Positions 39,072 through 51,646 of a stretch of DNA of 64,000 bases are shown here, in pieces. The notes beneath the pieces are model-generated. The model ran no database searches, was not told where the DNA came from, and worked only from the letters and a program-made list of their open reading frames with translations. The position numbers and the translations under genes were made by a program. This DNA is from Cyclina sinensis (Eukaryota > Mollusca > Bivalvia > Venerida > Veneridae), in assembly GCA_012932295.1 (NCBI GenBank), contig JAAONU010000009.1, positions 5,382,203 to 5,446,202 of the forward strand, written 5' to 3'. The number at the start of each line of letters is the position of its first letter. Position 1 is the first letter of the stretch.

Positions 39072-39725
39072 TTTGTTCTTATTATGTGTCATAGGGCAAC
39101 ACAATTATTAGTTTCTCAGGCTTGTGTGCGTTTTATTTGACGAATTTAAAAATGTATAAAATGGAAGCACTTCCGTGACTTTGTTTTGACAAATGGTAAA
39201 GAAACTAATGTCCATGTTGCCTTATGATTAATGTTCTTTTCTGCATTTTTTGCTTCTTTTGGGGTTATTTATTTCATTTTCGCTGTTAACTTTCGAAAAA
39301 TATTATTATGAATCTTTTATTCATACATGACATTTAGAAGTAAAACCTCATTTGAACTTTCTATATGAAATGGTACTCATTATTATAAACGGGTGATTCG
39401 ACTCTATTTTCAATGCTATTTAGCTGAGATAAGTCTATACCAAGTTTGATTTTTAAAACTTTTATCATGTTTCATTTGAGGAAAAAGAACCCTGTGTTCG
39501 GTATTCTGAATTTTTCAAGAAGCAATACGAGTGTGTTCAGCAAGTGGATAGTGTTTTATTTTAAACAGTTTGAATATAGTTTTGGCTGTCCTGAAAAAAG
39601 GTGAAAAACGGTATAGTCTTATGTCAGAGTTCTGTTAAAGCAATGTTCTGTAAAAATTATGAGATTATACATAGAAAACCATTACACACCTATTTTTAAA
39701 GGTTTTCTTTCCGGAATGTCTGTGC

Positions 39726-39731
39726 AATAAA
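39726..39731 (+). terminator. Candidate poly(A) signal of Frizzled-5/8
   Basis: AATAAA 655 bases after the stop codon, followed within about 30-40 bases by a GT-rich stretch (TTTGTTTGAATTGT). It is the first AATAAA downstream of the coding region. Others occur further on (for example near 40197), so longer 3' UTRs are possible. Confidence 0.5.
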
Positions 39732-42539
39732 CATTCGGCTCATCGAATGTAAACTGCATTTGTTTGAATTGTAATATGAAAAATTGTTAGTTCCATTCAA
39801 TTAGAAATTTTACTTTTCTCAGCATGAACAGTGTTCAAAGTATTTTCATTGGATGACAAGGCTTTCGAGCAACCAATCAAAAACGTTTACTGTGATCATG
39901 TGACAGCATTATAAACTCATTTGCATATATTCTTATTTGCGTTATTTGTAAATTTCAGGTGTCATTTTTGAAAATTAACAGATCAGCATTTCTGATATCA
40001 CAGTTTATGATATAACGATAGTATTTCCAAGAATCTGTTATATATAGTTTATTATAATGTATTTATGTTTAAATGGTTAAGTATATATGTAAATATGTGA
40101 TGGAATGATTCCCGACGAAACCTTAGTACGTTGATGTATATATGTTGAATATTACCGTTGCTGATTTCAATGAAATTTACAATATATCTTACGAGAAATA
40201 AAAAAGGTGCTATTTCTGTAAATAAATTAGGTGCAGACATTAAATCAATGAATAAATTGTAAAAATGAATGTTGCTTGAAACTGAGTATTTAAAAATAAA
40301 AAAAATGTCTTGTTCAAATTTGCTTCTTTTTTCCTTTTTCACTCTGATATCCTCCGCCTCCTCATCGTCGTCATGAACAACAACAACAATAACCAGGAAA
40401 AAAACACATCAAAGAAACAAGCTACAAACATTACGTCATAATCATCATTATTATCATCCCCCACCACTACCAACAACAAAAAATCACCCGTAGTCGTATT
40501 CATCACCATCATTACAATCATCAAAATAGTTTGGCTATTCGTGTGTCTGAATTCTCACAAAACTGTAACCAAGTAATTGCGTACATGTATATGTGTGTGT
40601 GAATCCATGGTTATGGCCACAGGGCGATATATGAAGAGGTATCTGTACTGAATCTGTCAAGCTAACATAAAACAGATGTTATGATCGAACAACAGAGTTT
40701 GTTCTAAGTTTTAACAGCAAACACAATAAGGAAAACTCGGAACATATTTTGATGTTTTAGCAAACCTAAGTTTGAAGAGCCCACAGTTATAAACTGCATG
40801 TCATATGAAAGCTGAGTGAGTATAGAACCAGCTTTTATAAAACTGATCTGCAACAGACACTTTGAAACAATTTTAAGAGGAGTTTCACGAGAGTACTAGA
40901 GGCGCAAACGATTGGAGAATAAAGACAAAATGTGGTTGGTCTTCTTCTATACCCTTATTCTTTTAATGTTAATAAAAGTTATAAAGCTGGTATCTGTATC
41001 TGCAGCTGTTCTTGGTATATATCCAAATTTCATCCATGGTCCACAAACTGAAAATAATAAAGAGTTTTGGCCGTCTGCGGAACAGTATAAGTTGTAAGAA
41101 AATTCTGAAGCAAAATACCACATCATGTTATTTCAGCAAGATCTGACAAAAAGGTCACAAACTGTCAGTTTTTTTTGCTTTGACAAACTTAAAACAAAAA
41201 TACTATATTTATAACCCAATATTATTCGTCCTTAATTCCTCGAGACACAGCCGTGGCCTTTACTTTGGAATAAAAAAAAAGGACTGCAGAAAGGGCGTGA
41301 TTAAAACGATCACTGTCAGGTCAACTTAACAGTCGAATTGACTTGACCTGACCCTGATAAAATATACGTTAAGACAGAAGATCAGTAAAAATGAGAAAAA
41401 AAAATCAAACAAATGGCGGAAGGATCAACTGACACGCATGCATTAACTATTCAAATAGTAAGCTTCCGTTCTGTGTATATCCTTCTCATGTGTACATAAA
41501 ACATTAATTGGAGAATTTCTCCATTTCAAGAGTCAACAATTATCAAAAGTTTGTGAAATGGGTGTTTGAAATTTAAAGTAATCCAAAAGTTGAGTGCAAT
41601 TCATTTCAAATGATCTTATTTACTCCCAAAAATCTATGAAAAAAAATCTTTAAAAAGTTGTATTGTAAACTTGCTCTTCGTCAAGTATACATTTGATTAC
41701 TCTTTTCATAGCAACGAATACTAATAGCCATGTTTTACCCATCCAGCAGTCGTATTTTCCCATACTGGCCAATTGAAATAGTAATGGTCAAAGTAATGCA
41801 GGGAAAAACAACAACTACACCCCCGCTCCGCGGTCGCACCCCCACCCCCTAAAAAAATCGCATTGTTTACACATAATAAGAGGTGTCAACATCTGCAGAT
41901 AGAATTACTGCTTGTGCTGATCAGTTACCGAGATGGCACGTTTATTGGATGTATAATTCTAATGACAAAACAAACAAAGAAGACAACAGTATCATTACGA
42001 GAAAGGAAGTACGCTATTGCATCAGGAATGCCATTTCAAACACACGCAAAGCTGTTTCGAAAGTACAAGAACATGCAACAGAAAAGTACACCTTTTTAAT
42101 GTGCAATGGCGAAATGCAAACATCCAAAGTAAACATGTGTTTAAAGTTGCAAAGAAAAGTTTTCACACATTAGAAAAAAATGTTTTCAGGGCAATTGAGA
42201 AATTTCACACATCTCTTTTTCCTGCTGGCAAAAACCTAAAGAACCAAAAGAAAACACACACGCGTTTCTTATCGTCTAGAAACAGATTAAAACTAACCGA
42301 GATGAAGGTACTTGATTAGCTTTAAGAAGCCATTTGTTTTTGGCCACTGTGGAACATGTTCTTCCAGGCTCGCCGCCGATTGATTGGAACCGACTGTATA
42401 TTGTTTAGCGTATGCAATGGCATGTTTAGTAAACATTTAGTCAGAAAATATGAAATTATTAGGCCCAACAAAATAATGTTTTAGTTTTCAAGGTTATTTA
42501 AAGTATATATGTAAAACGCTCTAAAAAAATCCAAATTGA
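39732..42539. other. Intergenic region between Frizzled and the first SINE
   Basis: Simple ATC/AAC-rich patch at 40340-40520 and the doubtful 55-aa frame at 40930. Overlapping 78-100 aa frames at 41863-42319 share no known domain and run in different frames, so I do not call a gene. Confidence 0.5.
40930..41097 (+). CDS. Possible small secreted or membrane-anchored ORF (55 aa), unconfirmed
   Basis: The ATG at 40930 opens a 55-residue frame. Its first ~25 residues are strongly hydrophobic (FFYTLILLMLIKVIKLV), like a signal peptide or anchor, and about 30 mixed residues follow (GIYPNFIHGPQTENN…). There are no cysteine pairs or dibasic sites and I recognise no family. It lies 1.2 kb beyond the Frizzled poly(A) signal on the same strand. 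It could be a first exon, a short peptide gene or chance; chance is likeliest. Confidence 0.15.
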   Translation: MWLVFFYTLILLMLIKVIKLVSVSAAVLGIYPNFIHGPQTENNKEFWPSAEQYKL

Positions 42540-42750
42540 AGGAGCATTGGTCGCGTGGTTTGAGCACTGGACTCCCGATCCGGTGATCGCTGGTTCGAAT
42601 CCCATCAAGGCAGAGATTCTCCAGTGACTTTCCGAATTCCTCACTTTCGGATGAAGTACTGATATTAACCAGAGAAGTAGCCATTGGGCGGAATTAATAT
42701 AAATTGCAGGAACTTGTTCCAAAATCGAATTAATATATATAGGTTTAACT
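42540..42750 (+). mobile_element. tRNA-derived SINE, copy 1
   Basis: A tRNA-like head (GGAGCATTGGTCGCGTGG…) with a perfect B box GGTTCGAATCC at 42592-42602, followed by a non-tRNA body beginning AGATTCTC. The same arrangement occurs at 53484-53718. The arms do not fold into a complete tRNA, so this is a SINE and not a tRNA gene. Confidence 0.7.
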
Positions 42751-43299
42751 TCAAACGTAAATACACTAAGAAATTAGCACTGTTAAAAAACTGGTAGTTT
42801 GAAAACAACAACAACAACAACAACAAAACAACGATTTAATCTCATCACTTTATCGTACCCTTAAAGACCTCTCGTTAATTTATTTTGGTTAGGACCAAAA
42901 ACCAACCTTTGTTGTGATAAAGATGTCGACTATCGTATGATTTTGTATTTCCTGAAAGAGAAATGCAATGCGGATATAACTTATAGAAAGACTTCTGTTC
43001 TTCAAGAATAGAAATAAAAAAAAAAGAAAAAAAAAGAAAAGAAAAAAGGAAGACAGAAACTGTGCATTTGTTTTTCCGTCCAACTTGAAGGTGAAAAGTG
43101 TTTATTTCTTCAAAATTTGAATAAAACAGAAGTTTAAATCAATTGTCAAAGGTCCAGCATGTTATCTGATCTAACTTAAGTAGAAGTATACGGTCAATGT
43201 AAGTTGTGTTTCATTTAGGTTCGTGAAGTCAACTGTAGTTACTTGGACATTCGTCACGTGACTAGAAATGAATTTTATTGAAATACTGTACGATTTCAT

Positions 43300-44345
43300 T
43301 TTAAATTCAACGAAGGGCAATAACTTCGCAGACAGAAAACTCGAAAGGAACAGATGGGGTTTTTGCACTCAGTGCAATATATTTTCATCGCACGTGTCAT
43401 GCAATATATTGAACACACCTAGAGTTATGATTTGTGTAAGAAAATATTAGAGAAATTGAACAAAGGCCAATTTATCTGTAAGTTGTACTTTTGTTGTTCA
43501 GTATTTCTTATGGCATTGCTGACAACTATGTCGCTAAGCAATCGGTATCATAAATGACGAGTGAATGACCCGAAAATGTTTACATAAGATACAAAAAATG
43601 GACAATAACTTATAACATTCGATTGTGCTTATTTTCAATGCAATCTATCTATCCTATAAGTAAAATGCTTTAAAGAATTGTGCTCCGGACGTTTAATAAG
43701 AACTTTTTGACATAGAGAAATAACTCTGCAGATAACAAAGGTAGAGTTTTATCTCTCGTGCATTGCATATTTTCTCATTGCATCTTACCATCCTGTGTAA
43801 CGTCTATTCATGCGTTGTGCTTCGAACAAAGATTAAATAAGAAATTGCAACAAAGGGCAATAACTATAAAAATACCATTTAAAAACCCTAAAGTCTTGAC
43901 TTTACATTGGATGGGTTTTAGACTTGTGTTTCGAGCGAGTGTTTTATCGGAAATTTTAACAAAGGGCAATAACTCTATAAATAACCATTGTAGAGTTATA
44001 TTTCTTGTAATATAAGCTTCAGCACAATTTCATCACACTATCTTTATAGTTCATGTCGGTAACATTGAAGTGATACAGTGTTTGGCTGCATTTCTTTCAC
44101 AAGAAATTTTAACAAAGGGCTATAACTCTGTACATAACCACGGAATAGTTATGAATATAATTTCGTGCACTACTTGTTAATGCCATCTAAATTCTTATCA
44201 ATACACATCGACACATTCATAGGATACAAAGTTGCATGTAGAATAAAATTTTATAAGAAATTTTAATAAAGGGCGGTAATTCTGCAGATTATCAAGGCAG
44301 AGTTATTATTCTTATATTTTGCACTTCTCCTCAGATCCATCTAAT
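43300..44345. repeat. Degenerate tandem repeat, about eight units of 110-155 bp
   Basis: Each unit contains a form of 'AACAAAGGGCAATAACTCT' (near 43311, 43461, 43601, 43714, 43851, 43961, 44113, 44268) followed by 'GATAACCAAGGTAGAGTTAT' and a 'TTGCATCTTACC'-like part. Units are strongly diverged. No gene is present; 60-85 aa frames here are chance. Confidence 0.8.
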
Positions 44346-44453
44346 CACACTTTTAAGTTTCGGGTCATTCATTTCGGACGGAAATACGCCCCTACGGAGA
44401 CCATGAAATATACATCTATATCCTGTCATATTTGGCGGGGAATGTGTGTGGGA

Positions 44454-44476
44454 GTGCGCGCGCGCGTGTGTGTGTG
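44454..44476. repeat. (GC)n(GT)n alternating tract
   Basis: GTGCGCGCGCGCG then TGTGTGTGTG: an alternating purine-pyrimidine run able to adopt Z-form DNA. Confidence 0.9.
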
Positions 44477-45769
44477 GAGGGGGGAGGAAAGAAGTCATGT
44501 TTACGGCAAGCAATGCCACAAGCTTTGATGTAGAATTCTGGATATTAATAAATACTCCGTTTGTTTTTTAAAGTATTTCTAAAATGACCATGTTTGTTAC
44601 TGGACAAAGTGTCCATATGCCCAACATTTCTTTGTACAATTTTTCACAACCTTTCAAATATGTAGTTTTTGGGAGAAATGTGAAATAATATTTTGTTTAG
44701 AAACACTGAAGGTTTTCACGCAAATTATATAGAACCAGAAAAATGCGTCTGTCACACCAGATAATCAATGTAGCAAGTAATCCCCTATCAAAACTTCTCC
44801 CCATGTTTCAAAAATTATCTAAAACAGCAGATTTTTTTTTCAAAATCGAATTTTGACACTTCCCATTCACGAGCTTCGCGTGCATTGTATAATCTCGAAA
44901 TTAAAAATTTTAAATATCATATATGACCTTTACTTGAATAGTTTAAATAAACAGCATATTAATTTGTTATATAAAAACAGCCTGAAATCCACTTCAAGTA
45001 TTAAAAAAAATACAAAAATAGTAGTAACGAATTTCGACCCAATTTTAGAAAATTACCCCCTTCGACAAAGCGATTTAGAAAAAAAAACTATATAACATAC
45101 AATAAATACATCATTCTGAACAAACACTGGAGCAGAAAGTATTGACACTTTTAAAAATACGTTTTATATTTATTTCATTGCTATCAAATAAAAGTTTTAG
45201 CAACGAGCCTAAAACCAGATATAATAAATCCCAATCTAGGCTAACATTCTATACAAATTGCAGCTTGAAATATTGAAAGGTACTACATTTCAACCACCTC
45301 TCATCGATTAAAATATAGAAAGTAATATTAGCGGGTATGAAAACGGAAACATTTGAAAAAATATGTTTGCTTAAGTGACACGGAGGAAGTGGTTTTCTTT
45401 TCCCATCCGATTTTTTTCTTTTTTCTCTAAATGGGAATTTCTTGTGAATAATTTATTATATTCATGGCTCGAACTGCGATCATAGAGCAAAGATGCGCTC
45501 AAAATTCAACCGTTTTCACAAAAACAAACACACAAACAAACAAAACAAAGCAAAACAAACAAACACCGCAAGTACCTAATATAAACATAATTTCACCAAG
45601 CTGAGACCAGGGACACACTGCGTGTCTGTGAATGAGACATTCCTTTTCTAAAAGTCCTTTGCGTAAATGCCGCTAAAGTCATAACGAAAAAAATGTTCGC
45701 AACGTTGAAATTTTCACGCTTTTTCAATGTTAAAATAGTTTGAAATGAAAAGCCGCATTTTGCAGCCTT

Positions 45770-45930
45770 TTATAGTGTCGCCTTGGCTGTATGTCAGGAA
45801 GACAAAAGGGGTTCTTTTTTACGTCGTCAGTCCGTCCGTCAGTAAATCATGCACCCATTCTTATGAACTATTAGGCCAACTGTCTTGAAAAAATGTAAAA
45901 TGGTTGATCATTTATAGCCAAAAAAAAAGT
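45770..45930 (+). mobile_element. Degraded relative of the GTCCGTCC tandem-core elements
   Basis: 'TAGTGTCGCCTTGGCTGTATG', split by substitutions, followed by a GTCAGTCCGTCCGTCAG tract, 'TTATGAACTATTAGGCCAAC' and a TTGATCA site recalls the type-A element, but no matching 3' end is visible. A similar minus-strand relic with GGACGGACG tracts may lie at about 6780-7045. Confidence 0.45.
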
Positions 45931-47515
45931 TTAACTTCACTTAATGGCAGACGACAACATGTTTCGCAGCACGTGACTTAAGAAACCTTTCGGTAATTGT
46001 TGCGTGATCAGTAAGATGCTACTGAGTGCTGTCGCCATACAAGTGGTAGAGTTCATGTCCTTGGATCAGGATTTCCTTCAATGATAAGGTCCTTACTTTA
46101 TATAAGTTAAATGAGGAATTTTAAAATGTCATAATGCTTCGGTTTCATTTTAAGGTTAGGCATTGATCATGAAAGAATATTTGATGTCATGTCCGTGCAC
46201 ACTTGCATGTTAAGCTTTGACAAACTTGTCTAGTACAGCTAGTCAAGTCATTGCCAGTGAGTTTCACGTGGAACAGGTGAAAAGTACCTAAAAGCTCTTT
46301 TTAAAGGGCATGTGAAGTTCTTTTGTTAATTTCTAATTGGCTTATTCTCAAATATTCTTCTGTTTTGATAGAAACACGCCTATGTTGCTTGAAAGTGAGT
46401 CAAATGTGTACACATTTCTTACACGAGAAAATTTGACGAGAGAGAGTGTCCTAAATAGAATAAGATGTCAAAAATTCATACTTAAAAAAAGAACGTATTA
46501 ATCTGTTAAGATACAGGGAATTTGGGCGTGTCAACAGATTCGTTGTTAATTTTCGCTCATTCTGTACGTGGACACATTTCTTCTACAAATCGCCAACGAT
46601 CGGAAACAGTCCAAGCTAGCGATTTTGACAGTTCCCTGGCTCCTGGCTTAGTCCTTCGACTAGCGATCAAAGAGCAGACTAATTAGGATAGAATGGCGGC
46701 ATATATGTTTTTGCGAAGACAGATGGCTGAGACACATCTGAGCTGACAGCTTACATCCAGTCCGACGGCCGCTGAGGTTCGACCTAGGTCAGTTATGTAA
46801 AAACATTTATAACAAAGCTTTGGCCGGTAATGATTAACAAATCTGGACCTTATTACTGAATATCTGCGCCACTTAGTTGCCTAATTGGTTACCTGCATTC
46901 ATTGTAAGTGTTTTGGGACTATTGTGGTGTGTTGTGAATAAAAAGCCGATTTATACAGCATAATTAAACAAAATGTCATATTTTGGGTGGTCACAACAGT
47001 TTCCGGACAGCATGGGGTCGCTTGTAATGAGATAACGAGTTTCAAAAAGCATTTGTTCGCATTCCTAATTAACCGAAAATGTGTACAAACTTATATTTAA
47101 ACAGCCGTTAAACCTTATATTTTTTTTTTCTGGTACCTACCATTTAATTTATATGCAAATAGTAATGTAAGTAATTACCTATTACATACAAATCGCTAAA
47201 TATAAAATCCTTGCAAGTTTATTATATTAAAAAAACAACAATTATACAAGTGATTGCATATGCTACAGATTCTTGAGATTGCAGGAAAAGAGACACAGGA
47301 AGAAATCAAAATAAATGGACACATGCATTAGCTTTATTGATACCATTACAGTGAGCATGCATTTGCGTTAATTTGAAATATTTACATGCAAATGATGTGT
47401 TGTGCATAATTAACTTTGAATGGTATTTTAATTATGTTATTAACAATAATGGAAAAAAACCACAACAACAACAAAAAACAAATATAAAAATATATAAAAA
47501 AAAACGTTGAAAATG

Positions 47516-47516
<1 letters not shown>

Positions 47517-47547
<31 letters not shown>
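47517..47547. repeat. (CAA)n microsatellite
   Basis: About ten CAA units. Shorter CAA/AAC tracts occur at 6258-6277, 42806-42827 and 40378-40390. Confidence 0.95.
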
Positions 47548-48030
47548 AAAGAGTTTCGCCTATCTTATGAAGTTCCTAATGTGAAATATCAAGATTGTCT
47601 GTAATATTTAGTAAATGGCAGAACATTTTATTTCCTTTTATTTCTTTCTTTTTTTCCAGAGAAAGTGCATGGTGTGCTATTACAGGTCACATCCGAATAT
47701 TTACATACACAAATAACCAAAGTTAATGCAATGTGGACCGGGTACAACTTGTCCATTACGTATAAAACCGTAACAAACGCGCGAGAAGATTGTTTATTAT
47801 GGCACGTGCTCGTTGCCAAGGTATTATGGAACACTAATTGAAAACAAATCAAGAAGTAATTGTCTTCTGGTCAGAGAAAAAGCTGAAATACCTACGGCAT
47901 GTATTTTACTAGCTATATTGTTCGTGAGTGACCACCTGGTGATAATATCAATAATGGTACTTCGCATTTCCCTCCTACATTTCTAAAAAGGACATTTCTA
48001 TCATTAAATTTAGACAGTCAAGCTTCATTA

Positions 48031-48243
48031 TTAACCCTTAACCTGCTGGAACCGAAAGTGAAGTCTTGGCCACCAGTATAGAGCCAGGCCAGCCTGCACA
48101 TCCGTGCAGTCTGACCAGGCTCTATACTGTTGGTAGCTCCATTTTTGTATTTTGATATTAAAATGCCTTAAACTTTGAATGGACTGTGTCAAATTCAAAG
48201 CTGGGGAAATCCATTACAAAAATTCAGAAGGTTCAGGGTTATA
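48031..48243 (-). mobile_element. MITE family B, copy 2 (inverted relative to copy 1)
   Basis: About 213 bp from TTAACCCTTAACCTGCTGG to TTCAGGGTTATAA. It shares the CCAGTATAGAGCC hairpin core and the CAGTCCATTCAAAG segment (on the other strand) with copy 1. TTAA-like flanks suggest piggyBac-type mobilisation. Confidence 0.8.
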
Positions 48244-49290
48244 ACGGGTAATCAACTGAAAACTGAACAGAAGTCCAGAAGATGATCAGATTGTATGAAA
48301 TGTGCAGACTGACCCTGCTCTGTGATAGCCAAAGACAAAAAAAAATGCAAGAAGAAGATACTAGTGTATTCTATTTATAATTACCCTCTCCCCCGCCCTT
48401 CTACCCCTTCCAAAACGAACATCGCTTTGCAACACAGGTAAAAGTCATGGGACTAAAAATCTAGTCTTCAAGATTAAAGCTTAGCATTGTTTTACAGGTG
48501 TTCAACAATTTTACTGTGTGTGAAAATGCCATTTGTGTTATTTTGTAGAAAGTAAAAATCATGAACAGAAAAGTTCTATGAGACATAAAAAATGCTATCT
48601 GAAAATGCTTTGGGCATTCACACTCGGGCTAACATAATTCAGCAATGTATTCCAAGTTTATATCTGTTGATCATTATACTTACAAATCTACATTAATACA
48701 TCACGGAAACACTCGAGTTCTGTATAAATATTTAGATATCTGTGAAAACCTACCCATTTATTTGCCGTAAGTATTACAAGAAAATTTTCATATAATTTAA
48801 ACATTCTATTATTTACTTTCACTAGACAGATGTTTATTGTACGGCTCCAAAGCCATGTCATTTTTTTCTGCGGTCCTTGTGGTGAAAGGCATACTTGTTG
48901 CATATGTAAATAACGAATTAATGACACCGTCGAAGATGCAAATCGGATCTTTTTATGGAAAGATTCAATATTTGTGTATTCTGTTTTTTTTTCCAGTAAT
49001 ATTTTATTTCTTTTTACGTTTTCAAAAATTTCGGTCAATTTCGATTTGTGTTAACGCCCTACACTGGTATTTCCTCTGTTTGAGGCTGCAAATAGAGTTT
49101 TAATATAATTTATAACTTTAAATTAAAATATTCCTACATATTTAAATTATCCATTGACAGCCCAGAATCGACACCAGTCTGGTAAATTATACTGGTAATT
49201 TATCTTCAGGATTTGGAAAAAAACAACAAAAAACACTTTAAACGGGTAACTTCAGAAGATGTGTCAGTAGTTTCTGGAAATTAAAACTAT
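48244..49290. other. Intergenic region without recognisable feature
   Basis: Overlapping 88- and 116-aa frames at 48688-49103 on opposite strands show no domain or composition bias that would support coding. Confidence 0.5.
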
Positions 49291-49370
49291 AGTCCTTACA
49301 AGGATTTGAACTCAAGACAACATGATACCAAGGCCGAAGCAACATCCACTGCACCAAATGACCGGACGCT
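49291..49370 (-). mobile_element. tRNA-like SINE head, minus strand
   Basis: On the minus strand an A box (TGGTGCAGTGG) and a B box-like AGTTCAAATCC are spaced as in a tRNA, but the acceptor ends do not pair. Different family from the other two SINE-like units. Confidence 0.5.
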
Positions 49371-49760
49371 AAATTTGTACACATCATTTGGTGTATTGCA
49401 AAAAAGGAAGGCAAATAAGGTATAAAATCAGAAAAAAAGTCTGTCACTAACTGTTTAACCAGAGACTCTAATGAAGAAATGTCTTAACCAAAAGAAAAAA
49501 GTCAGGTGCCAAAAATGAAACATCAAACTACAACATATACACTGAATCTTTTTTATTCCGATAAATAAATATCTTTAACAACTTGTGTAACAAAGTACAT
49601 GCAATTAAAAAGTGTTTCAAGACTTTTACAAATCTACCAACAAAGGCACATACAGTTTTCGATTTTCGGCAAAAAACAGAACAACCAGTGTTAAGATGGA
49701 TACGTGTTATACCTAAAACAAATCAATACAATGTAATCATCTCATAATAATTTTCCTCGT

Positions 49761-49989
49761 TTAACCCATCAATGCCTAGCGTCAACAAAATTAGACATAG
49801 GCAAACAGTGCAGACCCAGACCAGACGCCGGAATATGAAGTATCTGATCAGAGTCTGCACTGTTTGCATAAAGGACTTTCTTCCCTAAATATAATGAAAC
49901 TGAAAATTTATACCAGAAACCCTTATGACTAAAAATGGACTCATCCAACTAACAAGGATGGCATAATCCACAGGGCATAAATGGGTTAA
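49761..49989 (-). mobile_element. MITE family A, copy 2 (TTAA-flanked, inverted relative to copy 1)
   Basis: A 229-bp element from TTAACCCATCAATGCC to GGCATAAATGGGTTAA. The terminal inverted repeats begin CCC next to TTAA, as in piggyBac-type elements. The centre (ACAGTGCAGA…TCTGCACTGT) forms a second inverted repeat. Better preserved at its ends than copy 1. Confidence 0.8.
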
Positions 49990-50224
49990 ATGAATAAATT
50001 AAGGCAGTGGAGAGTGACCAGTGAACTGTTAACTGACCCTTGACCTTGCTTATGTACACGTCTATAAAATAGTATCTTCAGATACAGAATTTCACCCAAT
50101 AAGATGAGTTTGAAAAAAACATAAAAAAAGACAGCAATATATACCATGGGATGTTGTTCAAAGAGCTTTTTTGGTGTTTTTTTTGTCCTTCTATTTGCCT
50201 ATGTATTTACACTGTGGAAAATTT

Positions 50225-50760
50225 GTTGAACACTGTTCAATTTATTACTAAATGACTATTTTATATCAAAGGGCAGATTACTCCTAAAGGTATGTGTCAA
50301 CCCTCATGATAGATATGTTTTGCACATTTTATTAATTCAAAAATTCATTTCAATCATATGAAAACTGTAGAAGTACAATGTAGTTTACTGCACACTGTTC
50401 CCTACTTGTACTAAATGAACATTTTATACCTAAGGGCAGATAACTCCAGAATGCAGAAGTTGACTCTCATAAAAAAGCACAAACACATCTACTATTCATA
50501 TAAATAATGTTTAGCATTTAGCTTTATCTCTTTCAGATGAAAACTGTAGGAGTTATTTGCACAAAATATGCTACCAGATATATTCAAGGCAGATAACTCC
50601 TGAAGTTTCATGGATGCCTTCTCTGCACATGAGTGGCAAATTTCATTACAAATGAACGAAAACGGTAGAAGTTATCTATCCTTCCAATATGACACCACAG
50701 AAAATATGTTACTTATATTAGTTTTAACAATTAAGGGCAGGCAAAAAAAAGAGACAAGAC
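50225..50760. repeat. Degenerate tandem repeat, about four units of 150-165 bp
   Basis: Units contain 'AAGGGCAGATAACTCC' variants near 50267, 50432, 50586 and 50733 and 'ATGAAAACTGTAGAAGT'. The GGGCARATAACTC core resembles that of the array at 43300-44345, suggesting a common family. Confidence 0.75.
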
Positions 50761-51371
50761 TTAATTTGCAGCTAAGAAATAGTAGTTACAGTGATATTTG
50801 CTCTTCATTTCTACAACACTGCTGCAATCATGGGGATTTCTGGTCTGCAAAAAGCTGTCACTGAATTATTATTTTTCATAAAAATGTTGAAAACCCCAGC
50901 TTACTGCATTCCATATACCCCAGTCATAGTTGTAAGTAACCAACCATGTTTTCATATACTATTCTATACTTGGTGAAAGCACTTGTATTTTATCCAGCAA
51001 GACATTGCATGTAACTATCTATTCAACACATTCTGTGCCATGTCATAATTGCATATTGCTAACAAAAAGATGTGTATGTGCATGTCATTGTGTTCAAGAA
51101 AAAAATCACTGTGTAAAATTACTATGTATATTATATAAATAAAAAAAATATTTTAACAGTGAATAATCAGGGGTGAAAATCATTCTCATCAAATATATAT
51201 TCTCCTGATGGCACTCAAGCCAACTTGAAAAGTACAGGCTCTCAGATTAACACACTGTTTATCACTTTGTCTTCTCAGCTATCATTTACAAGATTTCCTG
51301 TATGACAAAACTATTCATTTTTATTCTGAGCATGGAGTATGCGTTTGAGCACTGAGCATGTTTTCAAAATA

Positions 51372-51377
51372 TTTATT
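51372..51377 (-). terminator. Candidate poly(A) signal of NUB1
   Basis: AATAAA on the minus strand (TTTATT on plus), about 270 bases after the stop. Another copy is at 51319-51324. There is no strong basis to choose between them. Confidence 0.35.
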
Positions 51378-51646
51378 TTTTTACTAAAAATCTTATTTTT
51401 TTGTTTTTATCATTGACAATTTTAATGTTTCTGACACAAGCCTGCCTTGTATAGTCAGTATTGACCTTTGGCAGTAATAAGTTGATATCAAAATCATTGG
51501 GCTAGGATCATGGCTGAAAATGAGCATGACTGAATGTTACAGTATGGCATTTGCATAGAAGTACATAATTTTCAGGGTGTTGATTGTGGTGGGTGGTGGG
51601 GGGAGGGGTGGAGGGAGAGGGGGGGGGGGGGTAAAGTCTGATTTAA

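Larger units (their letters stand above)
44346..48030. other. Intergenic region
   Basis: Contains the Z-DNA tract, the degraded tandem-core relic and the CAA microsatellite listed separately, plus a GC-richer block at 46540-46800. No gene was recognised. Confidence 0.55.

Noticed and set aside
41863..42319. Three overlapping 78-100 aa frames
   Set aside because: Different frames over the same DNA, no domain, no splice context.
42540..42612. tRNA gene candidate with a perfect B box
   Set aside because: Acceptor and anticodon arms do not pair and a shared non-tRNA body follows; it fits a SINE head.
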